From CAWFLT01 sp963816795 (lineage in GTDB: Bacteria > Acidobacteriota > Vicinamibacteria > Vicinamibacterales > SCN-69-37): 64,000 bases of DNA. The notes beneath the pieces are model-generated. The model ran no database searches, was not told the DNA's origin, and saw only the letters and a program-made list of their open reading frames with translations. The position numbers and the translations under genes were made by a program. The DNA lies in contig CAWFLT010000003.1 in the NCBI GenBank assembly GCA_963816795.1, forward strand, positions 1 through 64,000, given 5' to 3'. Shown piece by piece: positions 1 to 10,977 of this stretch. The stretch's first letter is position 1; each line of letters opens with the position of its first letter.

Positions 1-528
1 CGACGTATCGCCTGATGACCACCGAGTGTTCGGTCCTTCGGTTGACGCCGGCAATCGACACCCAGTTGACCCCGTTGGCCAACGGCTCGAACACGGTGAG
101 CTGTTCGGCGGGGAGCTTGTCGGACATGCGGTGCAGTCCCGTGCCCGGAAGGATCTCCATGTATTCGCCGTAGCCGCCCCAGAGTCCGATTCCCCTTCGC
201 CCTTCATGTCGCAATATCCGTACACCAGGAGGGGCGGGACTCCCGACAGGATCTCGTCGACCCCGACGCGGTCGCCCTCCTGCACTCCGAACGCTGCGTC
301 AGGCGCGAGTTTCACGACCCGGCCGACGACCTCGTGGCCGGGGATGACGGGAAAGGTGCTCGCGTCGGGGATCAGCTCGACACCCTCGAACGTCGCGAGG
401 TCGCTGCCGCACAGTCCGCAGGCTTCGACCCGCAAGACGGCGCCGCCGGGTGGCGGATCGGGTATGGGGAACTCGCGCACTTCGTAATGCTCGTTCCCGA
501 GGAACACGACGGCTCGACAGGTGTCCAT
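1..528 (-). CDS. zinc-dependent MDR-family alcohol dehydrogenase, N-terminal part (frameshifted, runs off the window)
   Basis: Reading leftward from the ATG at 528 gives a typical medium-chain dehydrogenase N-terminus. The opening strand VVFLGNEHYEVREF leads to the zinc-site segment ACGLCGSD and then to VIPGHEVVGRVV, the GHE motif of zinc alcohol dehydrogenases. Such enzymes oxidise alcohols or polyols with NAD(P); the substrate cannot be told. One frameshift near 185 moves the protein into another frame, where YGEYMEILPG and a catalytic-domain stretch continue to the window edge, so the Rossmann domain is absent here. It is divergent from the isomerase-like gene at 625, with 96 bp between them, which suggests a shared regulatory region. 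Confidence 0.85.
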   Translation of the reverse strand, partial: MDTCRAVVFLGNEHYEVREFPIPDPPPGGAVLRVEACGLCGSDLATFEGVELIPDASTFPVIPGHEVVGRVVKLAPDAAFGVQEGDRVGVDEILSGVPPLLVYGYCDMKGEGESDSGAATANTWRSFRARDCTACPTSSPPNSSPCSSRWPTGSTGCRLPASTEGPNTRWSSGDTS

Positions 529-624
529 GGCGACGAAGCACGGCCGCGGCCTGGTCTGCACGGGCCCGTGTACGTCATCGATACAGTCGAACCGGCCTGC
601 CACCGCGGTGTGCGAACGGGCACG

Positions 625-1500
625 ATGCTCGGACGAGACGATCTCGTGCTGTGTGCGGGGACGTTGCTGGCGCCCGGGGATCGCCGCAGCGGGCGCAGGC
701 CGCGCAAGCCGCCCGCTACGCGGAGTGTCGCTGTGGCTGACCGACGTGGCGCGGGCGCGCCGGGAAGGCATGACCGACGCCGACATCCCCACGCTCTTCG
801 ACGACCACGGGCTCGAGGCCGCGGAGCTCGACTGCCTGACGTACTGGCTGCCCGGTACAGCCCGCCCGCCGACCGCCGTTCGACGTCGACGACGCGATGC
901 TCGCGACCGACAGGACTTCTTCACCATCGCCGAATCGATCGGCGGGCGCTCGGTGGACGCCGCGGAGATCTGGGGCACGCCTCATGGAGCTCGACGCCGC
1001 GGTCGAAGCGTTCGCGGCGTGTGCGACCGAGCCGCCGAGCACGGCTTGCTCGTGCACCTCGAGTTCTTGCCCTGGTCGGCGTTCCCCAACGTCCACTCGG
1101 CGTGGGACGTCGTCCGCCTCGCCGACCGCCCGAACGGCGGGGTGATCGTCGACTCGTGGCACTGCGCTGCGCAGCGCGACCACCCTCGCCGATCTCGCGG
1201 CGATACCGGCGAGAGCTAGGTTGGGGTGCAACTCAGCGAGCCACCCCCGAGCCGGCGTACCCAACGTCACCGACGAGACGATGCACGCCCGGCAGCTCCC
1301 CGGCGAGGGCGCCGCACACGTCGTCGAGTTCGTGCAGACACTCGACCGATCGGTTGCCACGCGCCGATCGGCGTCGAGGTGTTCTGGACGCTCTGTGGCC
1401 CATGGATCCCTTGAAGCTGCCCATCGGCTGCCGACCGAACGCGACGCCTTGCAGAGGCCGCGCATGAACGACCAACGGCTAGCCGGACGGAGTCAGGGGA
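625..1500 (+). CDS. sugar phosphate isomerase/epimerase-like TIM-barrel protein (several frameshifts)
   Basis: Across three frames the translation reads as a xylose-isomerase-like TIM barrel. Seen pieces are GVSLWLTDVARARREGM near 740, DFFTIAESIGGRSVDAAEIWG near 920-975, LLVHLEFLPWSAFPN near 1045, GGVIVDSWH near 1137 and GVEVFWTLWPMDP near 1370-1410. The HLEF strand and VDSWH carry the Glu and His/Asp metal ligands usual in this fold. The ATG at 625 is the best start, but frameshifts near 680, 880, 985 and 1400 leave both ends approximate. Substrate is unknown. Its divergent dehydrogenase neighbour fits a sugar or polyol catabolic cluster. I infer that the frameshifts are sequencing errors, because the conserved motifs are intact. 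Confidence 0.75.
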
Positions 1501-1716
1501 GAGAGACTGCTGCTCGAGGCTCTTCGGCAAACCCGCGACATGTAAGTACTCGACTGCGCTTGCTATTTAGGGAGCGCGCCTGGCCACACCGCAGCATCCC
1601 GCGATGGGCGTGCAATCGAGCGCAGAGATCTGACGGCGACGGAAATGTGTTCAAAAGCCCGCGGGCACCTTGCGACGATGCTGGAGACAGTTCGAAGATC
1701 CACTCACACTCTGCGC

Positions 1717-1740
1717 GTCCTCAGCGTGAGGGACTGAGTA
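1717..1740 (-). terminator. hairpin just past the TetR gene
   Basis: CTCAG and CTGAG flank a short loop, 17 bases beyond the probable TetR stop on the minus strand. There is no T tract, so a terminator role is only likely from position. The first 12 bases, GTCCTCAGCGTG, recur exactly at 4103. Confidence 0.3.
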
Positions 1741-1756
1741 CGTGGCGCCGGACCCT

Positions 1757-2455
1757 TCAGTCGGCGTCGAGCTGCGGGTCTCGAGAAGCAAACTCGCAGC
1801 CATCGAGATGAGATCGAGGCCGCTCTCGAACTGGTGCGTGTTGTCGTCACCGGCCCGGAGCATGTACTCGGTGATCTCCCTGGCCGACGGGTAGCGGTCC
1901 GAACCGGTCAGCTCGAGGATCTGTTGCGCCTGGTCACTGCGCGCATCGTGCCGAGCGTCTGGACGACGAACCCGTACACGTAGCTGTAGATGACCCGGTA
2001 GAGGTGGCCATCTCGACCCAGAGCTGTTGCGGAGGCACCGCAGGGAGTCGTCGAAGCGCCTCATCGTCGCCGGCCCCGGCGAGGAACGAGAGTCCACGAG
2101 ACCGATGGCCCACCGATGCCGGGCGAGGACCTCGCGTGCGGACAGGGCGTGTTGTCGCATTGCGGACTTCCAGTCCCTGTCGTCACCCGACGTGAGGTCG
2201 ATCTCGCTGAAGAGGTCGACCATGCCGTCGAGCAGGTCCTCCTTGCTGCGCACGTGGTTGTACAGCGACATGGCCTCCACGTCGAGCTCCTGCCCGAGCC
2301 GGCGCATGGTGAGCGGCGTCGACCCCGTCCCGGTCGGCGAGCGCGACCCCGCCGCCCGCACGACGCGATCGTGCGGCTGCGAGCGTCGTGCGCGCTTTCG
2401 AGGACGCTCGCTGCACCACGCTCCTCCGTCCCACCTCGAACAGTGTTGACGCCAC
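1757..2455 (-). CDS. TetR/AcrR family transcriptional regulator (frameshifted)
   Basis: The N-terminus MASTLFEVG and the helix-turn-helix segment MRRLGQELDVEAMSLYNHV are typical of TetR regulators that act as dimeric ligand-responsive repressors. The C-terminal half, with EITEYMLRAGDDN and a closing FESGLDLI, resembles the TetR_C ligand domain. Frameshifts lie near 2390, 2030 and 1790. A frame change at the last gives a natural ending, ETRDPQLDAD, with the stop at 1757-1759; the alternative frame runs on through the hairpin to 1651. It is divergent from the TauD-like gene at 2525, with 69 bp between, so it may control that gene. Confidence 0.85.
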
Positions 2456-2524
2456 TTACGTCGTAAGCCTGCACGTTGTTCACACCGTAAGTGGACCAGC
2501 TGCAATCGCAGCGGCGCAGGCGAC

Positions 2525-3336
2525 ATGGCGACGACGACGGTGCTGAAGGTCTTCGAGCCGGTCACGCCGGGCGCTGGGCGCGGTGATCGAAGGCACCGAT
2601 CTGCGCACCCCGGAACCCAAGCCGTCGCGGCGATCCGTCAGGCGATGCTCGAGCACGGCGTCGTGTTCTTCGCCGACCAGGCTCCGCGAGGAGCTGCTGG
2701 AGTTCATGGCGAAGTTCGGGACGCCGTGCATGGACCCGTTCGCGGTCGTCGAGCAGCCGGTACCCGCGCAAGTCAACCATCGTGGACATGACCACCAAGC
2801 CGACCGCCCGGGCGACCGCGGTGTGGCACATCGACTCCTCGCTGGCGGCAACGCCGGCGAGCTTCATCTCGCTGCGGCCGATCGAGCTCCCGCCGTCGGG
2901 TGGAGACACCTGTTGGGCCAGCATGTACGCGGCGTACGACGTGCTGTCCGGTTACGCACCTCGACGGGCTCACCGTGGTCCACTCGCGTTCAGGCCTGCC
3001 GCTGATGGCGGGTGCTGACTACCCCAACCTCGACGAAGCAACGCCGGAAACGCGATCGTCGTCGCGTGCATCCAGATCCGGCGCAAGGCGCTCTTCGTCG
3101 ACGAGTTGTGGACGGAGCAGATCATGGAATTGGCGCCGGCGGAGAGCGACAACCTGCTGGAGGTTCCGACCAGCATCTCAAGACGCCGCTCTTCACGATG
3201 CGGTGGCGCTGGAAGCTCGGCGACGTCGCGGTGGGACAACCGTGCCTTCCAGCACTATGCGGTCAACGACTACGACGGAACGCGGGTCTTGCAGAAGAGC
3301 CTCGTCGCAGGCGACCGTCCGTACGGTCCTCGCTGA
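2525..3336 (+). CDS. TauD/TfdA-family 2-oxoglutarate-dependent dioxygenase (many frameshifts)
   Basis: Joined across frames, the protein opens MATTTVLKVFEPVTPALGAV and continues AIRQAMLEHGVVFFADQ, WHIDSSLAATPA and GGDTCWASMYAAYD, then WDNRAFQHYAVNDYDG near the C-terminus. The HxD iron-binding pair (WHIDSS, near 2830) and the distal His (RAFQHYAVNDY, near 3250) fit the Fe(II)/2-oxoglutarate dioxygenases that hydroxylate or desaturate small substrates such as taurine. Substrate is unknown. At least five single-base shifts occur between 2570 and 3230. The length, about 270 residues, is normal for the family. The SnoaL-like gene follows within 10 bp, so they are probably co-transcribed. Confidence 0.85.
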
Positions 3337-3345
3337 GCGTCGGCC

Positions 3346-3828
3346 ATGACGAAGGCCTCGCCGCACGACGCGTCAGTTCACACGATCGACTCCGACGTCC
3401 TCGAGCTCAACCGGCTCGCCTACCGCTACGCCGCCGCCGTCGACGCATGCGACGTCGAGGCCTTCCTCGACGTATTCCACCCCGACGCTCGGCTACGCAC
3501 CTACCACCCCAATGCGGAGGAGCCGTTCCGCGACGCTGTTGGCCATGAGCAACTTGCGTCAATCCCCCGAACGATGCGGGGGATGTTCCGCCGTACGGCC
3601 CACCTGATGACGAACCACCTCGTCGACGTCGACGGCGACACAGCTAGCGGAATGCTCCTGTGTACGGCCAGGCACCTGAGCGTGGAGCCCGACGACGATA
3701 CGACGCTGGTCGTCGTGATCCGCTATGTGGATCGCTACGAGCGGCGCGCCGACGCATGGCGGATCCTCGATCGCCAGATCCGCTTCCTGTGGAGCGAGCG
3801 CCATCAAGTGGTCGACAGCGGCTTCTGA
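3346..3828 (+). CDS. SnoaL-like / NTF2-fold protein
   Basis: An intact 160-residue protein with the NTF2-like pattern of the SnoaL_4 group. An N-terminal helix (LNRLAYRYAAAVDACDVEAFLDVF) is followed by HPDARLRTYHPN, a central HLMTNHLVDVDGD and a final strand VVVIRYVDRYERRADAWRILDRQ. Members are small polyketide cyclases, dehydratases or ring-hydroxylating accessory subunits, and the fold alone does not give the reaction. The ATG at 3346 follows the dioxygenase stop by 9 bp, so I infer one transcript with it. It is one of the few unbroken genes in the left part of the window. Confidence 0.85.
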   Translation: MTKASPHDASVHTIDSDVLELNRLAYRYAAAVDACDVEAFLDVFHPDARLRTYHPNAEEPFRDAVGHEQLASIPRTMRGMFRRTAHLMTNHLVDVDGDTASGMLLCTARHLSVEPDDDTTLVVVIRYVDRYERRADAWRILDRQIRFLWSERHQVVDSGF

Positions 3829-4522
3829 CCCGACAGGTAGTGAGGGGATCGGAGCCAAGGTGCACACGACGGACGGTGGTAACCCAGCGAGCGGGCTCCG
3901 AATGTCGAACACTTGGTTGCCCGAAGGGCCGCATCCCGCGCTTGGCGAGAGGCACGTTGGGTTGTCCGTCCCAGGTTGCCGGGCCATTGCTGGCCGCTCT
4001 TGATGCCGAACGTCATCGTAACGAGACTCGGTGGAAACACTGACGAATTTGGTGCAGTGGCACTCCGCCCGGTCGTACTCAACCGGTCGGAGCGCCAGTC
4101 GGGTCCTCAGCGTGCGGGGCTGAGGACGCGATGCATGACGTCGCTGGTCGTGCGCTACAAGTGGGCAACACCACGGATTGATCACGCGGAGCGAAATCTT
4201 GGTCGCGAACTCATGACATCACAGACTCAGTTCACGGCGCGGCACAAGACCTCGACGAAGGTCATGTTCGGCGTTCTATCGCTCGGCGGTGGACAGCGAG
4301 TTCGTTGAGTGCTCGGTGGGTAGCAGCAGGCGAATCAACGCGAGTGGGCCATCTAGCTATTCGACTCAGCGACACGACCCGACCAAACAGGTCGCGGCCC
4401 TTCACCGTGTTGTTCCTTCACTAGTCGTGCGTGCTCTATGTGCAGCCGTCTGTCAAGCTCTGGACAGCACCGCTCGACTGCAACGTGGCCGCGACGTAGA
4501 AAATCCTTCGTGCTGCGTCGTC
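3829..4522. other. gap with no recognisable gene
   Basis: No frame on either strand gives a recognisable protein over this 690 bp, and I see no tRNA cloverleaf. It contains the hairpin at 4103-4127 and separates the TauD/SnoaL pair from the convergent mcrC end. Confidence 0.5.
4103..4127. terminator. perfect 9-bp stem hairpin
   Basis: GTCCTCAGC pairs exactly with GCTGAGGAC around a 7-base loop. It lies between the ends of convergent genes, 275 bp past the SnoaL-like stop, which suits a bidirectional terminator or a small dispersed repeat. No T tract is visible. Confidence 0.35.
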
Positions 4523-5786
4523 TTAGCCGCACTCACTGCGAAGCTCGTGAAAGCTATCGGCGTCGACAGTGGCAGTGACGTCGGCGGCGTGTGCGTAGAT
4601 GTGATTGGCGCTTCCGCATCGTGCTCGACATCATCGGGTGTTCGGTCGAGACGAACCGCCCAGGTGCGCAGATGAGTGCCGAGGTGGCGTACTTCGATTG
4701 GCTGCGCCGGTGCAGTTCCGTCGTGCTGGCAGTAGATCGAGCAGGCCCTCGCGTAGGTCGAGCGCCGCCGTGTAGGCGAGTAGCTGGTAGTAGTCGGCCT
4801 CTCGCCCGAAGCCGTCGGCGGTCACCTTGTACTTGCTGTCTGCGACGTACGAGGTCTCGCCGATCCGGGCCGAACACGAGGTCGGGCCTGATCCGAACGG
4901 ATCCGTCCGTGTCCAGGCGGTCAGGCCATTGTCCGTGGACGATGAGCCGGCCGAGCAGGTAGCGACGCAGTCGCGATTCGACGAACTCCTCGAACACCTT
5001 GTTCATGTCGATGAGGAACACGGCCGCGCCGGCAGCGCCGACGGCGTCGAGGAGGCTTGAGCCGGCGAGGACGATTCGCGCGAGCCGCTCGGCTGGCCGG
5101 CAGTGTTCGTTCAGCCGCGTGAACGTGGTCTCGGATCGCAGGTCGGCGTTCGTGGCTGTGGTCGCCTCTTCGAGGCGGCCATCGAAGGCTGCCGCAGCGC
5201 CTGTCGAGTCGTGATCGTTACACCGGGAAGATCCGAAGCAGGCGGGTCGGCTCCACGCAGGATTCGATTGAGTGGGATGTCCGCGGTGTACTCGTCGAAG
5301 TCGGCACTCGATCGGCAGAGGAAGGCCGGCGAGGCGGCGTTGGGCAGGCAGGTTGACTCGGCCCCGAATGCCGGCCAGTCGCTCTTCTGCTCGCGGTAGT
5401 CGCGGGAGACCCCGCGCACAGGGCGGCTTCGAGGTGGCGGGCGAAGAAGGTGGCGAAGGACGGGACGAGGTCGCTGCGTCCGTTCGTAGTCGAAGACTTC
5501 GGCGCCGAGTCTGGAGCGCTCGACCGCTGGCCTCGAGGAGGTGGAAGAGGTTGGCGATCGGGACCTTGGGCACGATGAGGATCCGTACGGTCAGGGCGTC
5601 ACGACGGTGCCGACGTACGACGAGGCCCTGACCCGCCAACGATCCGGCGCGTCACCGGGAAGGATCGTGAGGCGATCGCGCGACCAGGCGACGCAGGGTC
5701 CGCTCCTGCGCCGCGGTCAGCTCGACTTCGCCCTCGCCGTACTCGGCCAGGACGAGGGGGTCGCGGTCAGCAGGCGTCGGCTTCAT
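4523..5786 (-). CDS. mcrC: McrC-like nuclease subunit of an McrBC restriction system (frameshifted)
   Basis: The N-terminus (VLAEYGEGEVELTAAQ) and VGTVVT, LIVPKVPIANLFHLL near 5560 and EYTADIPLNRILRGA near 5280 are typical McrC segments. A PD-(D/E)xK nuclease core follows: FEEFVESRLRRYL near 4985, RPDLVF near 4880 and ADSKYKV near 4830, giving the D...DxK catalytic set. McrC supplies DNA cleavage to the GTP-driven McrB motor that recognises modified DNA. The ATG at 5786 overlaps the mcrB stop by about 20 bp, so translation is probably coupled. Several frameshifts interrupt it. The natural stop at 4523 follows HELRSECG. Confidence 0.85.
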
Positions 5787-7665
5787 CGTCATCGCCAGTC
5801 GCGTCGACAGGGGCAGCAGAGGTCTGAGGCCGATCCGGTGAGCGCCTGGCGAATCGTTGACGAACGGCGTCCACCGCCACCGGTCGATCTCGTCGCGGTT
5901 TCCCCAGAGCTGCTCCTCGATCAGCGGGAAGACGTTGTAGGTCCAGATCCGCTCGAGCGCTCTGTCGGACAGGTCGGTCTTCATGAAGTGGCTCGGACCG
6001 ATCAGCAGGTGCTCGCCGACGAGACCGCAGCAGCTCCTGGTTGACGGCGTCGAGCAAGGTCGGCGACTCCGAGGCGGTCCGCCTCCGTCCTTCGAGCCAG
6101 CGACGCAGCAGCCCCTTCATCGGGCCGTCGTGGGGGAAGAACGGCACGAAGTGGAAGCGCCGGCGCAGCGCGGCGTCGATGAGGGCGATCGATCGGTCGG
6201 CGGTGTTCATCGTGCCGATGAACCAGAGGTTCCCGGGCAGCTCGAACGGGTCGTCGGGCGGTAGAGCGTGCGGACCGACTCGTCGCGGTACTCGAGCAGG
6301 AACAGCAGCTCGCCGAGCACCTTCGGCAGGTTGGCCCGGTTGATCTCGTCGATGACCATGACGTACCGCTGATCGGGGTCGGCAGCGGCGGCCTCGGCGA
6401 TCGCGACCAGCGGTCCGTCCGTGAGCTCGTAGGTCACCTGCCCTGCGCTCGGTGACGCTTCGGCCGCAAGCCCTCGAAGAAGTCCTCGTACGACGTCGAC
6501 GGATGGAACTGCACGATCGCAGCCTCGCGGGTCGGCTCTCGGCGATCGCCTTCGGCGAGCCGGAGCGCGAGGAAGGTCTTGCCGGTGCCGGGCGGCCCGT
6601 AGAGGACGACCTGCCGCTTGTCCTCGAGCAGGTCGACGATGTCGTCGAGCACGACGCGGTCGACGAGGAGGTCCTTCGCGGCTGCGGCGATGTGGTCGAT
6701 GAGCGACACGTCGTCGCCCTCGTCCGTCTCATGGTCGTCAGTGTCCTCGTCGGATCAAGTTCCTCCGCGATCGTCTTCGGGCGGGACGGACTCCCGCCAC
6801 GTGACGAAGTCCTGCCACGTTGCGTCCGGCCATGGTCGGGGTTGCTTGTACTTGACGAGCGCCCAGACCGCTCCTTGAGCGTCGAGCCGATCGCGAGCGG
6901 GACGTCCCACGCGGCGCTGTCTCTCACCAGTTCGTCGAGGAAGACGAGTACGCGCTCGTAGACGTCAGCTGGTCGGAGGTCGTCGGCGTCGCGACCCCAG
7001 CTGGTGAGTTTCCACGCGCGTGGCGGAATGGCACTGATCTTCATTGGCGGCAAGGACGCCGGGTCCTCGGCCATGAGGAGGAAGGTGCCGATGTTGAGCC
7101 GCTCGCCCGGTCGGGCCGAGTCCGGTCGTCGGAACCCGATCGAGGAACGATTGCAGTCGCTCGACCGGAGGCTCGTCGCCGCCCCAGAGTGCACCGGAGC
7201 GCGGAGGTCGCCGCCGCGATCATCGTCAAGCCAGCCGAGGAACTTCTGATGACCCTGCCACTGGGTCAGGTTGTTTCGATCCCTGGCGAAAGGCTTGCTT
7301 GAGTACGTCGATCCAGCCGTCGTCCTCGGCGACTAGAGCCTCACGCGCCGCTCGAACCTTCGCTGCAAGTTCGAGCTTGTAGGTGCGCTCGTCCTCGTCG
7401 AAGGTCGGCATCGCTCGGAAGCAGCTGAAGCCAGCCGAGGAACGCCTTCCACGCCTTGCGGTTCTTCGACCAACGATGCACCAGCGGGTCGCGGTACCAG
7501 TCGAACTCCTCGCCGTACTGCGGCGTGAGCGCCGCGCGCACCGGCGAGGAGCCGTCGATCGATGTCCTCGTCTCGCCAGCGACGTCCGCAAATCGGTCGA
7601 CGATGAACCTCTTGTGGTCAACCGACACGATCGCTTCGAAGGTGTCGGGATGCGCGAGGTGGAAC
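5767..7665 (-). CDS. mcrB: McrB-like AAA+ GTPase of an McrBC restriction system (N-terminus missing at the chimeric join; frameshifted)
   Basis: The motor core is clear in several frames. Walker A GPPGTGKT lies near 6595, FHPSTSYEDFFEGLRP near 6490, Walker B VMVIDEINRAN near 6345 and the sensor FIGTMNTADRS near 6215. The family ending ERIWTYNVFPLIEEQLWG is near 5930. VMVIDEINRAN and TMNTADRS are signatures of the McrB branch of AAA+ proteins, which use GTP. Upstream, HLAHPDTFEAIVSVDHKRFIV belongs to the N-terminal region found in actinobacterial McrB proteins, but roughly 190 more residues are expected before it and are not here. The gene instead abuts a serine hydrolase at 7,661-7,670. The DNA-recognition domain is therefore lost from this window. 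Confidence 0.85.
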
Positions 7666-7670
7666 TATCG
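7661..7670. other. probable chimeric assembly junction
   Basis: On the minus strand, residues DNPPIVPP of a serine hydrolase are followed without a break by HLAHPDTFEAIVS of McrB. Each side is truncated at the same point and the gene content changes here from actinobacterial to acidobacterial. The exact base cannot be fixed because CCACCT fits both sides. Confidence 0.75.
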
Positions 7671-8436
7671 GCGGATTGTCGACGGCCGGACCGTTGCTGG
7701 GCATCGGTTGCCCGTTGTTCTGATGCGGCCAGGGCTGATCGATCTGCCCTGGCGTGCCGGTCCCGCCGAACCCGACGGACGTCATGCCGAGCGGCGCGAA
7801 CACGACCGCACGGATCATGTCCTCCCACGCGCGATCCGCGACGGTTTCTGCCATCGTCGCGGCGATCACGTAGCCGAGATTGGAGTACTGGTCCGTTGTA
7901 CCGGGCGGCGAAGAGAGCTGCCTCGACGCCGCTGTCTGGAGTGCAGCAAGCCGCTGTGCTCTCGGCGGTCCAGGCGCGCGCGCGAGCCGTGGCCAGTCAA
8001 GATTGGCGACGAGACCCGCGCGGTGCGACAGCAGTTGAAGCAAGGTAATGCCGCTGAACTCGGGCCGCGCGTTCGCGACGGGCTTTGGCAGGACCGCTTC
8101 AATCGTCGTGTCCCACGTGAGCTTGCCTTGCTCGACGAGCTTGGCGATCACGACCGCCGTCATCGCCTTCGTGTCGGAGCCGAGGTGCCAGAGGTCGTCG
8201 GGCGTCGCCGCAACGTCGGTACGGGCCTTGCGCACGCCGGTGACTCCAAGCGATCGCAGTCCCTGACTGCTCACGATCGCGCCGCCAAGCGCGGGCAGCC
8301 CGTGCTTGACGCGGATCGGCTCGAGCATCGCGACGATTTCGGCGTCGTTCTGGTCGAATCGAGCGACCTCCGCGCGGGGCGCCGTCAGCGCCCCCGTCGC
8401 GACCATCGCCATCAGCCACGCTGCACGCGCGGTCAT
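7665..8436 (-). CDS. serine hydrolase (beta-lactamase / DD-peptidase superfamily), C-terminus lost at junction
   Basis: A signal-peptide-like start (MTARAAWLMAMVATGALTAP) leads into a class C beta-lactamase-fold protein. HLGSDTKAMTAVVIAKLVEQG carries the SxxK nucleophile motif (SDTK) and QYSNLGYVIAA the YxN motif. Such proteins are exported acyl-serine hydrolases, peptidases or esterases. The ATG at 8436 is preferred over one 39 bp upstream because AGAGG sits 5 bases ahead of it. About 255 residues are present and the third motif region is missing where the sequence switches to McrB. The reading frame is otherwise intact. Confidence 0.85.
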
Positions 8437-8558
8437 CAGCACCTCTTTCACACGAATTTTTGCAGCACGGGACATTTGAGGCAGACGGCCGCGTCGATGT
8501 CAAACGCGGGACGTGAAAGGAGACCGCGCTTCGCACCCTATCGTGACAAGGAGTTGTG

Positions 8559-10949
8559 ATGCTGCCAGGAATCGTTGACGTGACGGGTATTACGGGCGCA
8601 CAGGTCGTGGGCTCGCCGACGAGCTGGCAGACGCCGAACGGGCCCTTCAACGTCGAGCACGTCGGCGCCGACCAGCGCCGGCGAACGAGCTCCTCGCGTT
8701 CTGGTGGTCGCCGCAGCACGACTGGCAGGTCGTCAACGTCGACCGCGATGACCGGCCAGCACGTCATCGGCGGCGTGACGAGCTGGCAGACCCGCAACGG
8801 ACCGTTTCTCGTCGAGCATCGTCGCCGGGCGCATCGCCCGCCGGCGATCTGATCGTGTTCTGGTGGTCGCCGCAGCACGACTGGCAGGCGGTCAACGTCT
8901 CCGCGAAGACCGGCCGGCGCATCGCCGGCGCGCCCGTGAGCTGGGTCACGCCGGACGGTGCCGGCGGAACGGTCGAGCATCTCGCGCGCGCGCGGACTCA
9001 ACAACGAGCTGCTGGTGTTCTTCTGGACGCCCGCGCACGACTGGCAGGTCGTGGACGTGACGGCGAAGACCGGGCGCGCCGTCTCTGGCGACGTGACGGC
9101 GTGGCAGTCGCACCAACGGCCCGATGATCGTCGAGCACGTCGGCGGCGTGTCGCCGGACGGCACCCTCTCGGTGTTCTGGTGGTCGCCGGCGCACGACTG
9201 GCAGGCGCTGAACGTGTCCGTCGATCGCCGGCGGCACCGTCAGCGGCCGGACCGTCAGCTGGCTCGCCGGCGGCGTCGAGCACGTCGCCGCGCAGGGCAG
9301 CCACAACGAACTGTTCGTGTACTGGTGGACGCCCGCGACGAACTGGCGCCTCGTGGACGTGACGGCGATCACCGGCGTCTCGATCGCGGAGGTGTCAGCG
9401 GCGCTATCAACTCACGGAGACCGGCGCCAACGTCGAGCTCCTCGCCGCCCGCGGCGTCGACAACGCGCTCCTGCGCTTCTGGTGGCGGCCGAACCGCGAC
9501 TGGCAGGCGCAGAATCTCACGCTCGCAACCGGCGTCGGCGTGTCGTCGGGACCGACGGCGTGGCTGACGCCATCGGGCAGCACGCTCATCGAGCACGCCG
9601 CGGCCGCGACGCCGCAGCAGTCGCTGGTCGTCGTGTGGGACGATGGCGAGAGCCGGCGGCTGACGGATGCGACCGGCGAGCCGATCGCGCCGCTTCACAG
9701 AAAGCAGGGGCGCTCGCAGATCGTGGCGCATTCTGTGGGATCCGAAGCGGCGCGACCGATCCGGCGCCGCCGGTCGCCGCGGTGGAAGACGTCGGTGTTC
9801 GGTGCGGTGAACAGCGCTCGCGACTACTACCTGCAGGTCAGCGGCAACGCGTTCACGTTCGAACGCGCGGGCGTGCTCGGGTGGTTTCCTGCGAGCCGTC
9901 CGGCAGTCGTACTGGTGGGGCCCGCCCGACACCAACGACACCGACCACGATGGTTGGGTCAACCCTCACGTGCAGAAGTGGACGGAAGCGATCCGCTTTG
10001 CGGATCCGCAGTTCGACTATCACGCGTTCGACGCTCAATCCGCTCGACGGCCGTCTCGCGCCCAGGATGAGCTCGGCGTGCTTGATCGTGATTCCGCAGA
10101 ACGGACCGTTCGGCTCGCAACCGGGGCGTGGTGGCACGCGAATATCCCAACCCGATGCCGCTCGTCGTCGATGGCGTGACGATTCCGGTGATCGCCGAGG
10201 TGTACATCGGTGCGCCGCCAAACCGCGGCGTCGTGGCCCACGAGCTGGGCCACCTGCTGGCGAACCTGCCCGATCTGTACTTCGCCCTGCCGGACGAACC
10301 GGCAGTGGAAGGGTATTCCGTTCGACAACCCGTTTGCGGCCGGCGACTACTGCCTGATGGACAACACCTACAACGGCGCGCATTTCTGCCCGTTCCTCAG
10401 GCTGAAACTCGGCTGGCTCCGGCCGCGGCTGATCTGCAGATCCGGCCACTACGAGCTGCGCGCGATCGAGAGCGCACGCGAGGTGTGGATCCTGCATGCA
10501 TCCGGCACGCGGCACGCGCGAGTACTTCATCGTCGAGAATCGCTTCACGGACGGATCGTACGACATGAGCGCTTCCCGATCGCGGGCTTGGCGTCTGGCA
10601 CGTGATCGAGGATCCGACGTTGTACGGATCGTTCATCCCGCCGCGACCGCCGAATCCGCCGCGCGTCGTCGCGACAGGATCTCTGGGAACAGAAGTGGGC
10701 CTTGATCGCGAAGAACGACTGGGGACGCCGCGGCATCCGGATGATCCGGCCGGTGTGGGACACGTTTCGTGCCGACGTCAGTCGCTGTGGGACGGATCGG
10801 ATCCCGCGACCGGCTACGACCTGCTGCCCGACGCGCCGCCGCCGCAGGCGAGCCTGCGCTGGGCCGACGGCACGCCGAGCGGGTTTGCGATCCGCAACAT
10901 CTCGGGCGCCGGCCCGGTGATGACCGCGGATCTCACCGTGCCGTGGTGA
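8559..10949 (+). CDS. lectin-like seven-repeat beta-propeller fused to an M6-type metalloprotease (frameshifted)
   Basis: The first 380 or so residues hold about seven repeats of 50-55 residues. Each ends with a block such as VFWWSPAHDWQALNV, preceded by a TSWQTP-like strand and an EH pair. The N-terminal fragment GIVDVTGITG matches the last strand of a repeat, as expected for a ring-closed propeller. A metalloprotease follows: VAHELGHLLANLPDLYF (HExxH at about 10239-10253), then GDYCLMDNTYNGAHFCPF and KLGWLRP, like immune-inhibitor-A M6 peptidases. The ATG at 8559 has AAGGAG upstream. No signal peptide is visible. Many frameshifts occur (near 8690, 8810, 9000, 9230, 9410, 9900, 10310, 10510 and 10680). 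I infer a secreted or surface protease directed to glycans by the propeller. Confidence 0.8.
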
Positions 10950-10977
10950 CCTGACAGAGATCGTTCACGCAGACGGC

